From: an uncultured Bacteroidota bacterium | Lineage (GTDB): Bacteria > Bacteroidota > Bacteroidia > Flavobacteriales > Flavobacteriaceae | Assembly (NCBI GenBank): GCA_902626365.1 | Contig: CACOFE010000002.1 | Span: 1 to 64,000 of the forward strand | Direction of reading: 5' to 3' | Length of the DNA stretch: 64,000 bases | Part shown: piece by piece, positions 1 to 7,586 of the stretch | How positions within the stretch are numbered: position 1 is the stretch's first letter | Layout: the number at the start of each line of letters is the position of its first letter | Position numbers and translations under genes: made by a program | The notes under the pieces: model-generated | What the model was told of the DNA's origin: nothing | Database searches by the model: none | What the model saw: only the letters and a program-made list of their open reading frames with translations

Positions 1-542
1 TAATCAACATCTAATACTAAACTGTTGATTTCGCTAACATTTTCAACTGTAAAAGATTTTCTTAAATAAACCGCTAATGTTCCCGCAGCAATATATGTAT
101 TATCATCTCCGTCAGCATAACCAAAACCAGAATTACCTATACTCCACTCATCATCATCAAAATCTGTATTCATCCAATTTGTATCGGTATTATCATTAGG
201 AATTTCATATCTAAATGAATCACCTTCATTTATTAATGTTCTGGCATATGTGATTCCAGATCTATCTTTATCCGATGCCCATATTAGAAGATATTCATCA
301 GCATCAATAGTAATATCTGGAAATGTCCAAGGGTTATTATCATCCAAAATATCTGTTAAGCTCCAATTATTAAGTGATATTTCATCTGCTCCATAATTGT
401 ACAATTCAATCCAGTCAGGGGTATCTCCATCTTCATCTAAAAAAATTGAATTTGAGGCAGCAACCTCATTAATTCTTATAGACTGTGAAAATGAAAAGGT
501 GTATATGAAAATGAAAAATACACAAAGCCTTAATAACATCAT
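1..542 (-). CDS. Secreted protein with lamin tail domain (3' part outside window)
   Basis: The reading frame is open from the ATG at 542 to the window edge, about 180 codons, so the C-terminus is missing. The N-terminus is a signal peptide (MMLLRLCVFFIFIYTFSFSQ, probable cleavage after SFSQ). Residues about 22-95 fit a lamin-tail (LTD) domain: INEVAASNS, then DWIELYNYG, LNNWSLTD and YLLIWASDK. This beta-sandwich fold is common in large secreted or surface proteins of Bacteroidota, often with CotH, nuclease or T9SS sorting domains further on. The next part (NTNWMNTDFDDDEWSIGNSG) resembles the carbohydrate-binding-like module that often follows LTD. The function of the whole protein cannot be judged from the fragment. 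Confidence 0.85.
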   Translation of the reverse strand, partial: MMLLRLCVFFIFIYTFSFSQSIRINEVAASNSIFLDEDGDTPDWIELYNYGADEISLNNWSLTDILDDNNPWTFPDITIDADEYLLIWASDKDRSGITYARTLINEGDSFRYEIPNDNTDTNWMNTDFDDDEWSIGNSGFGYADGDDNTYIAAGTLAVYLRKSFTVENVSEINSLVLDVD

Positions 543-561
543 GGTATAATTATTGTCAGAA

Positions 562-569
562 CAAATATA
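562..569 (-). promoter_or_regulatory. Putative -7 box (TATATTTG) for the LTD gene
   Basis: The minus strand reads TATATTTG, an exact match to the Bacteroidota -7 consensus TAnnTTTG. It lies about 20 bases before the ATG of the lamin-tail gene. I see no convincing -33 TTG at the usual spacing. Confidence 0.45.
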
Positions 570-630
570 ATTATAAATCTATTGTTTAAATGAATAGAAT
601 TTCTCAATTAATTGACAACTAAATTTATTT

Positions 631-1668
631 ATGAACATAGTCAGGATAATTAGTCTTTTATTAATATTGTCAGTAGTTAGTTGTAAAACAAAATACGCAA
701 CAAAGGAATTCATATACACAGAAGCTCCGAAAAGTCCTGACTATAGTGAACTTAATAGTTGGGCTGCACATCCAGAAAAAAATGATCCAATAATTGATGC
801 ATTTTATAATACTGAAAAGAAAAATTTAAAAGCAGATGTTTTCTACATTTATCCTACTCTTCTAACTGACAATAAAAATGATTCTTGGAATTCTGATATA
901 AAAGATAATAATCAAAATAGTGTTGTCAGAAACGTAGCTATTAAATATCAAGCATCAGCTTGGGCAAATGCTGGAAAAATATACAGTCCTCTTTATCGTC
1001 AAGTTCATTATAGATCGTTTTACGAGCCATACACTTCCAATGGAGGTATAAAAGCTGGGAAAATAGCATACGATGATATTAGAAGAGCATTTATTTTTTA
1101 TTTGCAAAATTTTAATAATGGAAGACCAATTATTATTGCAGGTCACAGTCAAGGCGCATATCATTGTAAAACTCTTTTAAAAGAATTTTTTGACGGAAAG
1201 GATCTTCAAAATCAACTTGTAGCGGCATATATACCTGGAACAAGAGTTGATATTAATGAATTTAATACAATCCATGCACTCAAGGACCCAGATGATATAA
1301 AAGGGTATTTGTCGTGGAATACTTTTAGAATGAACAAAAAACCAAAAAAAGGTAAACATCCTGCCCATTTTTCATGGAAAAAAAATCAATTTGTTACAAA
1401 CCCAATAAAATGGGATGAATCAAGAGAAAGTACAATAGATGAACATAAAGGGCTATTCTTTTATGATGAGAAGATATATTCAAATTCTATTTATATTCAT
1501 ATATATGATGGATTATTATGGTCATCTGTTCCCAAAAGGATAAAAGGCAATTTCCTTCTTAAACTTATAAATAATTATCATTTTGGAGATGTTAACCTGT
1601 TCTGGAAAGATATATCCGAAAATGCCAAAAATCGTGTCGAAAGTTTTTATAATTTGGTAAAAAACTAA
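631..1668 (+). CDS. DUF3089 family lipoprotein, alpha/beta-hydrolase-like
   Basis: A 345-residue protein with a lipoprotein signal (lipobox-like SVVSC, Cys18), so probably an envelope lipoprotein. The alpha/beta-hydrolase nucleophile elbow is GHSQG at residues 171-175 (Ser173), preceded by the strand PIIIA. The segment HFGDVNLFW near residue 316 may carry the catalytic His. The order of motifs (DVFYIYPT early, then the exposed aromatic segment FYEPYTSNG, then GHSQG) fits the DUF3089 family, whose substrates are unknown. It stands alone on the plus strand and diverges from the LTD gene. Family assignment is fairly sure; the esterase/lipase role is inference. Confidence 0.8.
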   Translation: MNIVRIISLLLILSVVSCKTKYATKEFIYTEAPKSPDYSELNSWAAHPEKNDPIIDAFYNTEKKNLKADVFYIYPTLLTDNKNDSWNSDIKDNNQNSVVRNVAIKYQASAWANAGKIYSPLYRQVHYRSFYEPYTSNGGIKAGKIAYDDIRRAFIFYLQNFNNGRPIIIAGHSQGAYHCKTLLKEFFDGKDLQNQLVAAYIPGTRVDINEFNTIHALKDPDDIKGYLSWNTFRMNKKPKKGKHPAHFSWKKNQFVTNPIKWDESRESTIDEHKGLFFYDEKIYSNSIYIHIYDGLLWSSVPKRIKGNFLLKLINNYHFGDVNLFWKDISENAKNRVESFYNLVKN

Positions 1669-1684
1669 ATTCATAGAACATTTT

Positions 1685-1736
1685 TAAAATTGTTAACAGA
1701 GAAGAAAAAAAATAGCATTTTAATTAAAATTGTTAA
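1685..1736 (+). repeat. Two copies of TAAAATTGTTAA 40 bases apart
   Basis: The 12-mer TAAAATTGTTAA occurs at 1685-1696 and again at 1725-1736, in the gap between the DUF3089 gene and the 64-residue protein gene. The first copy runs into the palindrome GTTAAC. It could be a pair of regulator sites, but in sequence this AT-rich chance is a serious alternative. Confidence 0.35.
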
Positions 1737-1823
1737 TAAAATTGATATTTATATGAGTAAAATCTTCTTTTTTGCAAAAAAATACCCTATATTTAGGTAT
1801 TAATAATTTAAAAACTAAAAGAC

Positions 1824-2018
1824 ATGGGTTATTCACACCAAAACAGTAAAGGAAAAACTTACTTCCTTCACTCAAAAGACGTAGTATTAAAAGGAGGAAG
1901 AAACCAGACTATTTATTACTTTGCAAAAGAAGCTAAAGCTGGTGCTTGTGATCTTCCTGCAGGTAAAACTGTAGTTGAAAATACAAAAACTGGACTTCCA
2001 TTCCTTAAAGGGAAGTAA
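1824..2018 (+). CDS. Conserved small protein of unknown function (64 aa)
   Basis: A basic 64-residue soluble protein. Its pattern is SKGKTYFLHSKDVVLKGGR, then QTIYYFAKE, then AGKTVVENTKTGLPFLK. I recognise this as a widespread short family found as a stand-alone gene in several phyla, but I know of no established function. The ATG start is clear: upstream the frame runs into the AT-rich gap. A TATATTTA element at 1788-1795 is one base off the TAnnTTTG consensus and may be the -7 box. The gene is followed 20 bases later by a strong intrinsic terminator, so it is a single-gene unit, as expected for a well-expressed small protein. Confidence 0.75.
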   Translation: MGYSHQNSKGKTYFLHSKDVVLKGGRNQTIYYFAKEAKAGACDLPAGKTVVENTKTGLPFLKGK

Positions 2019-2038
2019 TATGTATTTAATATTATTAT

Positions 2039-2068
2039 AAAAAAACCCTCCTTGTGAGGGTTTTTTTT
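2039..2068 (+). terminator. Intrinsic terminator after the 64-aa protein gene
   Basis: A 10-bp stem (AAAAACCCTC / GAGGGTTTTT) with a 5-base loop is followed by an uninterrupted T run to 2068. It is the clearest stand-alone terminator in the left part of the window, and it separates the small protein gene from the kinase/nucleotidyltransferase pair. Confidence 0.9.
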
Positions 2069-2084
2069 ATTTATTAATTCATTA

Positions 2085-3200
2085 ATGACTGCCAATTTCT
2101 CTCAATTTATCTCTGAAACAATTGATTTAAACACACACATTATGTGGTTTGAAAAATCAAACAAATACATAGTGGTGAATGATTTATTAAATAATTTAAT
2201 TTTAAATAGGATTGACTCTGAAAAATTCCCAATTGATACATCATTATTAAAAAAAAATAAAATAAACTCAGAAAAATTAAAACCAATAAGTGATAATATA
2301 AAAAACTTATTAGAGGAGTGTAATCAAGATTATGATAAGATAAATCCTGAACAGTCACTTTCCATCGCAGATGAATATATTCATCAAAGTAAATTCAAGT
2401 TTAACAAAAGGGTTGTAAAAATAGAGTATAGTGATGAAAGACTTAAATCGTTGATTGATCCAAAGTTTAATCATTTAAAATGTAATGATAGGGAAGAAAT
2501 AACATATAAAGTTGTAGAAAGAAATAAAAAAATCAATCTGTTCAAAAACGAAAAATTTTTAGGTAGTTGGGGCAATGAAAAAATGCATGAATTTCAAGGG
2601 AAAATATCAATGGAATTAACTTCATTTTTTCATGGAATGAGTGATTCAGACTGGACAGCAGTTTTCCATGGTTCTACCCTATTTAGTGGAAATAATTCTT
2701 TGATGTTGACCGGAGACTCTGGAAGCGGTAAAAGCTCATTAAGTGCTATATTAATGGCTAATGATTTTGCACTTATCGCTGATGATTTTAGTCCGATGGA
2801 TGATAAGGGGATCCATTATAATTTTCCTTCTGCAATTTCAATTAAAGAAGGCTTTTACTCCGAGGCAAAAAAATTATATAAATCATTTTCAGAATTAAAT
2901 GAATATTATATAAATGACATCAAGGGTAACGTAAAATATTTAGCTGATAAAACAGATAAACCTATACTTAAAAGTAATTGTAATACCATTTTAAATGTTA
3001 AATTTGGTAGTGCTTTAAAAAATGAAATAAAATCAATAAATAAAGGAAAAGCACTAGAAAAAATTTTACCAGATGCTTGGATTTCAAAGAATGTTAAAGA
3101 TGCTATGGCATTTATTAATTGGGTAAAATCAAGTATGTTTTATGACTTAACATACAATAATAATGATGAGGCTATAAAAATAATTAACAAAATCTTATAA
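2085..3200 (+). CDS. HPr kinase-like P-loop protein
   Basis: A 371-residue cytosolic protein. A P-loop, GDSGSGKSS, lies at about residues 210-218, followed some 18 residues later by LIADDFSPM. This spacing and the Asp pair match the C-terminal kinase domain of HprK-type Ser kinases and their stand-alone relatives. The N-terminal 150 residues are not recognisable as the HprK N-domain. I see no PTS genes nearby, so classical HPr phosphorylation is not implied. The nucleotidyltransferase gene starts 2 bases downstream, so the two are almost certainly co-transcribed and may act on one substrate. The fold is fairly sure; the substrate is unknown. Confidence 0.65.
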   Translation: MTANFSQFISETIDLNTHIMWFEKSNKYIVVNDLLNNLILNRIDSEKFPIDTSLLKKNKINSEKLKPISDNIKNLLEECNQDYDKINPEQSLSIADEYIHQSKFKFNKRVVKIEYSDERLKSLIDPKFNHLKCNDREEITYKVVERNKKINLFKNEKFLGSWGNEKMHEFQGKISMELTSFFHGMSDSDWTAVFHGSTLFSGNNSLMLTGDSGSGKSSLSAILMANDFALIADDFSPMDDKGIHYNFPSAISIKEGFYSEAKKLYKSFSELNEYYINDIKGNVKYLADKTDKPILKSNCNTILNVKFGSALKNEIKSINKGKALEKILPDAWISKNVKDAMAFINWVKSSMFYDLTYNNNDEAIKIINKIL

Positions 3201-3202
3201 CA

Positions 3203-4084
3203 ATGGTATTACTGATTATGGCTGCCGGTAGTGGAAGCAGATATGGGAAACTTAAACAGTTTGATGAATTGGGACCTAATGGTGAGTTCTTAATGGAATT
3301 TAGTATTTATGATGCAATTAAAAATGGATTTAATCATATAGTACTAATTACCAAGAAAGAAAATAAAGACTTTCTACATGAATATTTAAGAGATAAAATT
3401 GACAACTCAATTAAAATAGATGTTGTTGTTCAAGAAATTAATAATCTCCCAAATAATATAATCGCAGATTCAAATAGACAAAAGCCTTGGGGAACTGCTC
3501 ATGCTGTTTGGTGTGCTAGAAATTATATTGACACTGATTTTGCAATAATTAATGCTGATGATTATTACGGACCTAATGCATTTAAAAATGCTAGTGAATT
3601 TTTTAAAAACTCTAGTGATCAAAGTAATTATGGACTAGTCAGTTATAGATTAAAAAATACCTTATCTAAATTCGGCTCTGTTTCAAGAGGTGTTTGTAAG
3701 GTTTTTAATGGAAAACTTATCTCCATAAATGAACATTTAAAGATTGAAAAAAATGATAATACCATAAAAGATTACGAAAGCGGAAATATACTTAGTGAAA
3801 ATGATTTTGTTTCTATGAATTTTTGGCTTTGCAGATCAAATTTTTTCAAATATCTAGAAGATTATATTTCCGATGAAATTAAAAATTTAGAGGATATTAC
3901 GAAAAGCGAAATTTATCTTCCATTTGCTGCACAACAACTACTATCTAAAAATATAATTTCAATCGATGCCATAGATTCTGATTCTGAATGGTTTGGTGTG
4001 ACTTATAAGGAAGATAAAGAAAATAGTGTTGAAAGGCTAAATTCCTATAGTAAACAAGGTATATACCCTACACCACTTTGGTGA
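3203..4084 (+). CDS. Sugar-phosphate nucleotidyltransferase family protein
   Basis: A 293-residue protein of the NTP-transferase fold. Residues 5-18 read IMAAGSGSRYGKLK, the nucleotide-binding GxGxRxGxxK loop, followed by DELGPNGE. The metal-binding Asp pair is in AIINADDYYGPNA near residue 117. Family members couple NTP to a sugar phosphate or similar alcohol phosphate; which one cannot be told here. It follows the HprK-like gene with a 2-base gap, which suggests that the kinase makes the phosphorylated substrate that this enzyme activates (inference). It ends 2 bases from the convergent rhodanese gene. Confidence 0.75.
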   Translation: MVLLIMAAGSGSRYGKLKQFDELGPNGEFLMEFSIYDAIKNGFNHIVLITKKENKDFLHEYLRDKIDNSIKIDVVVQEINNLPNNIIADSNRQKPWGTAHAVWCARNYIDTDFAIINADDYYGPNAFKNASEFFKNSSDQSNYGLVSYRLKNTLSKFGSVSRGVCKVFNGKLISINEHLKIEKNDNTIKDYESGNILSENDFVSMNFWLCRSNFFKYLEDYISDEIKNLEDITKSEIYLPFAAQQLLSKNIISIDAIDSDSEWFGVTYKEDKENSVERLNSYSKQGIYPTPLW

Positions 4085-4086
4085 AA

Positions 4087-4479
4087 TTAATCAGAGTAAG
4101 TCGTATAATTTATATCATTTCCTTTTTTAACCCATTCAGTTATTCCACCTCTAATAACTAAAATTTCTCTATAACCATTTTCTTTTAAAATAGTAGCAGT
4201 TTTGCTACTTCTGTTGTTTGTTCTACAATAAAGAACAATTGTTTCATTTTTAGATAGCGATAAAATATCATTTTGAAATGAGTCTGAGTAAAAGTCTAAA
4301 TTGATTGCACTATCAATATGTCCCAAATCAAATTCGTCTTGGGTTCTGACATCGATTAAAGTATAGTCTGAATCTTGTAACTCAATAAAATCAGACTCTG
4401 AAATAAAATTAATCTCGGTGGGACTTAAATAATCACATGAAAAAACAAAAATCAGCGATAAAAAAACAATTCTAATCAT
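4087..4479 (-). CDS. Rhodanese-like lipoprotein
   Basis: A 130-residue protein with a short lipoprotein signal (FVFSC, Cys15) and a single rhodanese domain. It shows LIDVRTQDEFDLGHIDSA, the active loop YCRTNNRSS with the catalytic Cys near residue 86, and the closing GGITEWVKKG. Rhodanese domains carry sulfur as a Cys persulfide. The lipid anchor places this one in the envelope. It is the third gene of a minus-strand cluster TlpA-like / rhodanese / rhodanese, 3 bases after its neighbour, so a shared role in envelope thiol or sulfur chemistry is likely but not proven. Confidence 0.85.
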   Translation of the reverse strand: MIRIVFLSLIFVFSCDYLSPTEINFISESDFIELQDSDYTLIDVRTQDEFDLGHIDSAINLDFYSDSFQNDILSLSKNETIVLYCRTNNRSSKTATILKENGYREILVIRGGITEWVKKGNDINYTTYSD

Positions 4480-4482
4480 TAT

Positions 4483-4791
4483 TTAATTAATTAACTTTCC
4501 TTTCCATTCAACAATACCACCAACGAGATTAAAGGTATTTTTAAATCCCAATTCTTTCATCAGTGCACATGAATTAGCGCTTCTAACGCCTGTTCTACAA
4601 TAAATATAATAGTTATTGTATTTGTCTAGTTTTTCAATCTCTAACATGAAGTTTTGTGGGTTATAAAAATCTATATTTTTTGAATCTGGAATTCTTGAAA
4701 TTTCAAATTCTTCAAGAGTTCTTACATCAAGAATGATTCCTTTTTTATCTGTTATAGCTTGTTTTCTCCAGGAAGATTGATCTAGATCCAT
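4483..4791 (-). CDS. Cytoplasmic single-domain rhodanese
   Basis: A 102-residue stand-alone rhodanese with no signal peptide. Motifs in order are IILDVRTLEEFEISRIPDS, the active loop YCRTGVRSA with the catalytic Cys near residue 65, and LVGGIVEWKG. It is about as long as GlpE/PspE-type single-domain rhodaneses. It lies between the TlpA-like gene (24-base gap) and the rhodanese lipoprotein (3-base gap). The two rhodaneses match in length and loop sequence, so they may be an old duplication in which one copy gained an export signal. Confidence 0.88.
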   Translation of the reverse strand: MDLDQSSWRKQAITDKKGIILDVRTLEEFEISRIPDSKNIDFYNPQNFMLEIEKLDKYNNYYIYCRTGVRSANSCALMKELGFKNTFNLVGGIVEWKGKLIN

Positions 4792-4815
4792 AATGGTTAA
4801 AGATATAAAATATAT

Positions 4816-5307
4816 CTAATCTATCACTTTAAGAATTTCAGAAACTAGCTCTTCTTTTTCAAAAGGATTTGGATAGAAATTATAATTTGAGGAATTAACT
4901 ATAAGTGTTGCGGGAATACCACCATCCCATTTTTCAGAGACCCTAGGCACCCATTTATTCATTTTGGAATCATCTAAAAGAATCACATTTGATTTTATCT
5001 TATTCTTTTTAATGTATGGTTTTAACTTTGATTCGATTTGAGATGGGAAATCTAAGCTAACAAGAATAACTTTTACATTTTTATCAGCATATTCTTTATT
5101 TATTGATTCAAAATATGGAAGCTCTTTTACACATGGAGAACACCATGTAGCCCAGAAGTTTATAACATATGTATCATTTGATGAAAGATCAATTTTACTG
5201 TAAAATTCATCAAAATCAACTACTTGAATATTTTTAGTAGGTTTATCTGAACAAGAAAAAAATAATACAAAATATAGTATAGTTAATAAACTCAAAGATT
5301 TTCTCAT
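4816..5307 (-). CDS. TlpA-like thioredoxin-fold lipoprotein
   Basis: A thiol:disulfide oxidoreductase of the TlpA/ResA type. It has a lipoprotein signal (LFFSC) followed by a thioredoxin domain with the redox motif WCSPC at about residues 55-59 and the cis-Pro segment GGIPATLIV. I chose the ATG at 5307 (MRKSLSLL) because it gives a normal signal peptide; an in-frame ATG at 5316 would add three residues. It probably reduces or resulfurates envelope proteins. It heads an operon with two rhodaneses. A hairpin terminator upstream (5345-5378) insulates it from the T9SS cargo operon. Confidence 0.88.
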   Translation of the reverse strand: MRKSLSLLTILYFVLFFSCSDKPTKNIQVVDFDEFYSKIDLSSNDTYVINFWATWCSPCVKELPYFESINKEYADKNVKVILVSLDFPSQIESKLKPYIKKNKIKSNVILLDDSKMNKWVPRVSEKWDGGIPATLIVNSSNYNFYPNPFEKEELVSEILKVID

Positions 5308-5331
5308 ATGACACATCCATCAAATGATATG

Positions 5332-5378
5332 CCATAAAACAACAATAGCTCTTGTCCTTAAAAAAGGATAAGAGCTAT
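5332..5378 (-). terminator. Intrinsic terminator after the T9SS cargo/small peptide operon
   Basis: A 15-bp inverted repeat (5345-5359 with 5364-5378, one G-T pair, 4-base loop of A) lies 30 bases past the stop of the 48-residue peptide gene. On the minus strand it is followed by TGTTGTTTTATG. This fits a rho-independent terminator for the operon that begins at 7459. Confidence 0.85.
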
Positions 5379-5408
5379 AAATATTATTATCTTTAGAAAA
5401 AGACTGTA

Positions 5409-5555
5409 TTAATTCCAACCTGGAGGTCCTGGTGGGTTTGACTGAGCCTGAGCTTTTTTAGGATTCAGTATAGCGAAGGTTCCAATAGCAGTCAATGCTG
5501 CATATTTCCCCATCTTCTTTATTGCCTGTTTTCTAGTTATACCTGTCTTCTTCAT
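5409..5555 (-). CDS. Small exported peptide (48 aa) with Tat-like signal
   Basis: A short frame with ATG at 5555 and TAA at 5409-5411. The protein starts MKKTGITRKQAIKKMGKYAA, continues with a hydrophobic stretch and NPKKAQAQ, and ends SNPPGPPGWN. The N-terminus looks like a Tat-type signal in which RK replaces RR (TRKQAIKK), with AQAQ as a likely cleavage site. That would leave a mature tail of only about 10 residues rich in Pro, Gly and Trp. The start codon lies 2 bases after the stop of the 633-residue cargo gene, so translation is probably coupled. The terminator just downstream supports a real operon end. Function unknown. Confidence 0.7.
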   Translation of the reverse strand: MKKTGITRKQAIKKMGKYAALTAIGTFAILNPKKAQAQSNPPGPPGWN

Positions 5556-5557
5556 AA

Positions 5558-7459
5558 CTATTTTATTATAAGTTTCTTAGTTAATCTATCAGTTCCTGAC
5601 TCTAATTCAATTACGTAAATACCAGTAGACAATCCAACTGTTGAGATTGTTTGTGTGCCCATGTTATTGTTTAAAGTAGTAGATAATACTTTTCTACCAA
5701 GAATGTTATATAAACTAACGTTAGTTTCATTTGTTTGAGTAGCTAATCCCTCAATAGTAATGTAGCTAGCATCAACTTCTTTGTAAGCATTCAACATACT
5801 TGTTGATACCTCTTCATTGCTCATTGTATCAGCAGTCATATGTATGAAGAATCTTCCAACACCACTTAAATCACTTGTTGGTGTGTAAACAAAGTCTCCT
5901 TCAAGTAAATTGGTCATTGTTCCTTCTTCAGTATCTTCTAAGTAAATATTAAGATCTGCAGGGGTGGTTCTGTGAGAAATACCAATTGTCATTTCCTCTC
6001 CTGCTAAAGCATTAATTCCAAGAGGAATTACTTTATCCCACATCTCCGAATAAGCTAAAGCTTGAATATCGATAGCATAACCTTCGTCATCTTGAAGTAA
6101 CCTTGAATAGATCATATTATTATCAAATCCGATCACAGCAGCATCGTAAGAAATATCTAAACCATCAGTTGTATTATCTAAAAAATAAAATCTTGTTCTA
6201 TTTTCTAAATCGTTTTGATTTAAACTGATGAAAAGCTCTGCTCTGTCATCCATAATATCACCTGAGATAAAATCATCCATACTAGTATTTGCAGTTGACT
6301 GCATACTTGTTGTAAATGTTAGATTTACACTTGATGACGATTCTGCACCAACCATAAAACCTTGAGCAGGTGCAATGTAGCCACCTGTTGAGTTATTGTA
6401 TGTGTCATAACTTGATCCATTCCATCCATAAACAGCCTGGTGAACGCCAGAGTGTAGTACACTTGAGTTACCAGAAATAAAACTTACTACAGATAAATAA
6501 GATGGATAAGGGTTTGAAACTAAATTAAATTTTGTACCGTTAGATTGATCATTTTCACCAGGATTTCCTTGTTCTGAATTAATTACAGGCTCGGTAACAG
6601 TTCCTGTATTAGGGTTTCCAGAAAATGATACTTCTTTTCCTTGACCTGCCGCACTTCCACTGGCTGCCATTTGATAACCTTTTCCAGGTTCAAAATTTCC
6701 TGCACTAGCAACATCGTTAGCCCCTGAAGCAGTTGTATAATTAAACCAAGTATTTGCTGGGTATGCAGCGGTTGTATTTGTGTAGGTACCGATTGCATAT
6801 TGATCATTATTATCACCTCCACCAGATGCCAAATCTGTTTCGGTAGTAACAAATGAACTGATTGATAAATTGGATACAGGGGAACCAATTAGATCCCAGG
6901 TACTAAGGTTAGCAATAAATCTATTGTAACTTATTTTACCATTGGGTCCGTTGCTTGTCCAAGATCCATAATTATAAAAGGCTCCATGAGAATCACTTGA
7001 AGAATTAATTTCAATTGGTCCAGTTGCAGTAGTATTAGCTACAGCTCCTGAAGAACCAAGTATAAATCTTTGTCCATTATTAATTGTTACAGAACCTGAA
7101 ATTGTAAGGTTTCCTGCAATATCGAGTGTAGCAGGATTAGTTGCACTACCACCAGTAATTGTAACAGATCCTCCAATAGTACCAGTACCACCAGCATCAA
7201 CTTTTGCATCATTTCCGGAAACAGTTAATGAACCTGAGCCGCCATTATAATTTACAGTTAAATTATTACATACGGCATTAGCTGCAGTAACAGTTATAGC
7301 ATGGTTTATAATAACATTATCACTTGCAGTAGGCACACTTCCTTGGTCCCAAGCTGCAGCATTACTCCAGTCAGAATTAGCTCCAGTACTCGTGTGTTGA
7401 GCATACAAACTGAAAGAAAAAACCATCATAATTAAAAGTAATATTTTCTTCATATTCAT
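5558..7459 (-). CDS. Secreted T9SS cargo protein (type A sorting domain)
   Basis: A 633-residue protein. A signal peptide (KKILLLIMMVFSFSLYAQ) is followed by a low-complexity Gly/Ser/Thr/Asn-rich region up to about residue 160, which looks like a repetitive beta-structure (SLTVSG, SVTITGG, NLTISGS). A middle region carries GSPVSN and FEPGKGYQMA, seen in many flavobacterial surface proteins. The C-terminal 75 residues form a type A sorting domain (VSLYNILGRKVLS, then STGIYVIELESG, then KKLIIK), so it is exported by the type IX system and attached or released at the cell surface. No enzyme motif is visible. ATG at 7453 is an equally good start. It is followed directly by the 48-residue peptide gene. 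Confidence 0.9.
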   Translation of the reverse strand: MNMKKILLLIMMVFSFSLYAQHTSTGANSDWSNAAAWDQGSVPTASDNVIINHAITVTAANAVCNNLTVNYNGGSGSLTVSGNDAKVDAGGTGTIGGSVTITGGSATNPATLDIAGNLTISGSVTINNGQRFILGSSGAVANTTATGPIEINSSSDSHGAFYNYGSWTSNGPNGKISYNRFIANLSTWDLIGSPVSNLSISSFVTTETDLASGGGDNNDQYAIGTYTNTTAAYPANTWFNYTTASGANDVASAGNFEPGKGYQMAASGSAAGQGKEVSFSGNPNTGTVTEPVINSEQGNPGENDQSNGTKFNLVSNPYPSYLSVVSFISGNSSVLHSGVHQAVYGWNGSSYDTYNNSTGGYIAPAQGFMVGAESSSSVNLTFTTSMQSTANTSMDDFISGDIMDDRAELFISLNQNDLENRTRFYFLDNTTDGLDISYDAAVIGFDNNMIYSRLLQDDEGYAIDIQALAYSEMWDKVIPLGINALAGEEMTIGISHRTTPADLNIYLEDTEEGTMTNLLEGDFVYTPTSDLSGVGRFFIHMTADTMSNEEVSTSMLNAYKEVDASYITIEGLATQTNETNVSLYNILGRKVLSTTLNNNMGTQTISTVGLSTGIYVIELESGTDRLTKKLIIK

Positions 7460-7539
7460 AAATTTAAATACGTTTGAACTCGTAAATATAAAAAAAAATG
7501 TTGATAAGTGTAAAATTTTATGAATTTAGACAGCAATTT

Positions 7540-7569
7540 ATATCAGATATTAATATGTCTGATATTTTT
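7540..7569. promoter_or_regulatory. Palindrome containing the shared 15-mer; candidate operator
   Basis: An 11-bp imperfect palindrome lies at 7540-7565 (arms TATCAGATAT and ATGTCTGATA, loop TAAT). Read on the minus strand, 7555-7569 is AAAAATATCAGACAT, identical to a 15-mer at 60689-60703 upstream of the kelch-type membrane protein gene. It sits about 80 bases upstream of the T9SS cargo start, and 50 bases upstream of a near-consensus -7 box (TATATTTA, minus strand 7483-7490). A weak terminator for yaaA is the alternative, but the minus-strand sequence after the hairpin is not a U-run. Confidence 0.5.
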
Positions 7570-7586
7570 GTTAATAAATCAATAAT

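Noticed and set aside
7540..7565. Palindrome as the terminator of yaaA
   Set aside because: On the minus strand the hairpin is followed by AAATTGCTG, not by a U-run, and the 15-mer recurs at another promoter, which fits an operator better. The terminator reading is not fully excluded.
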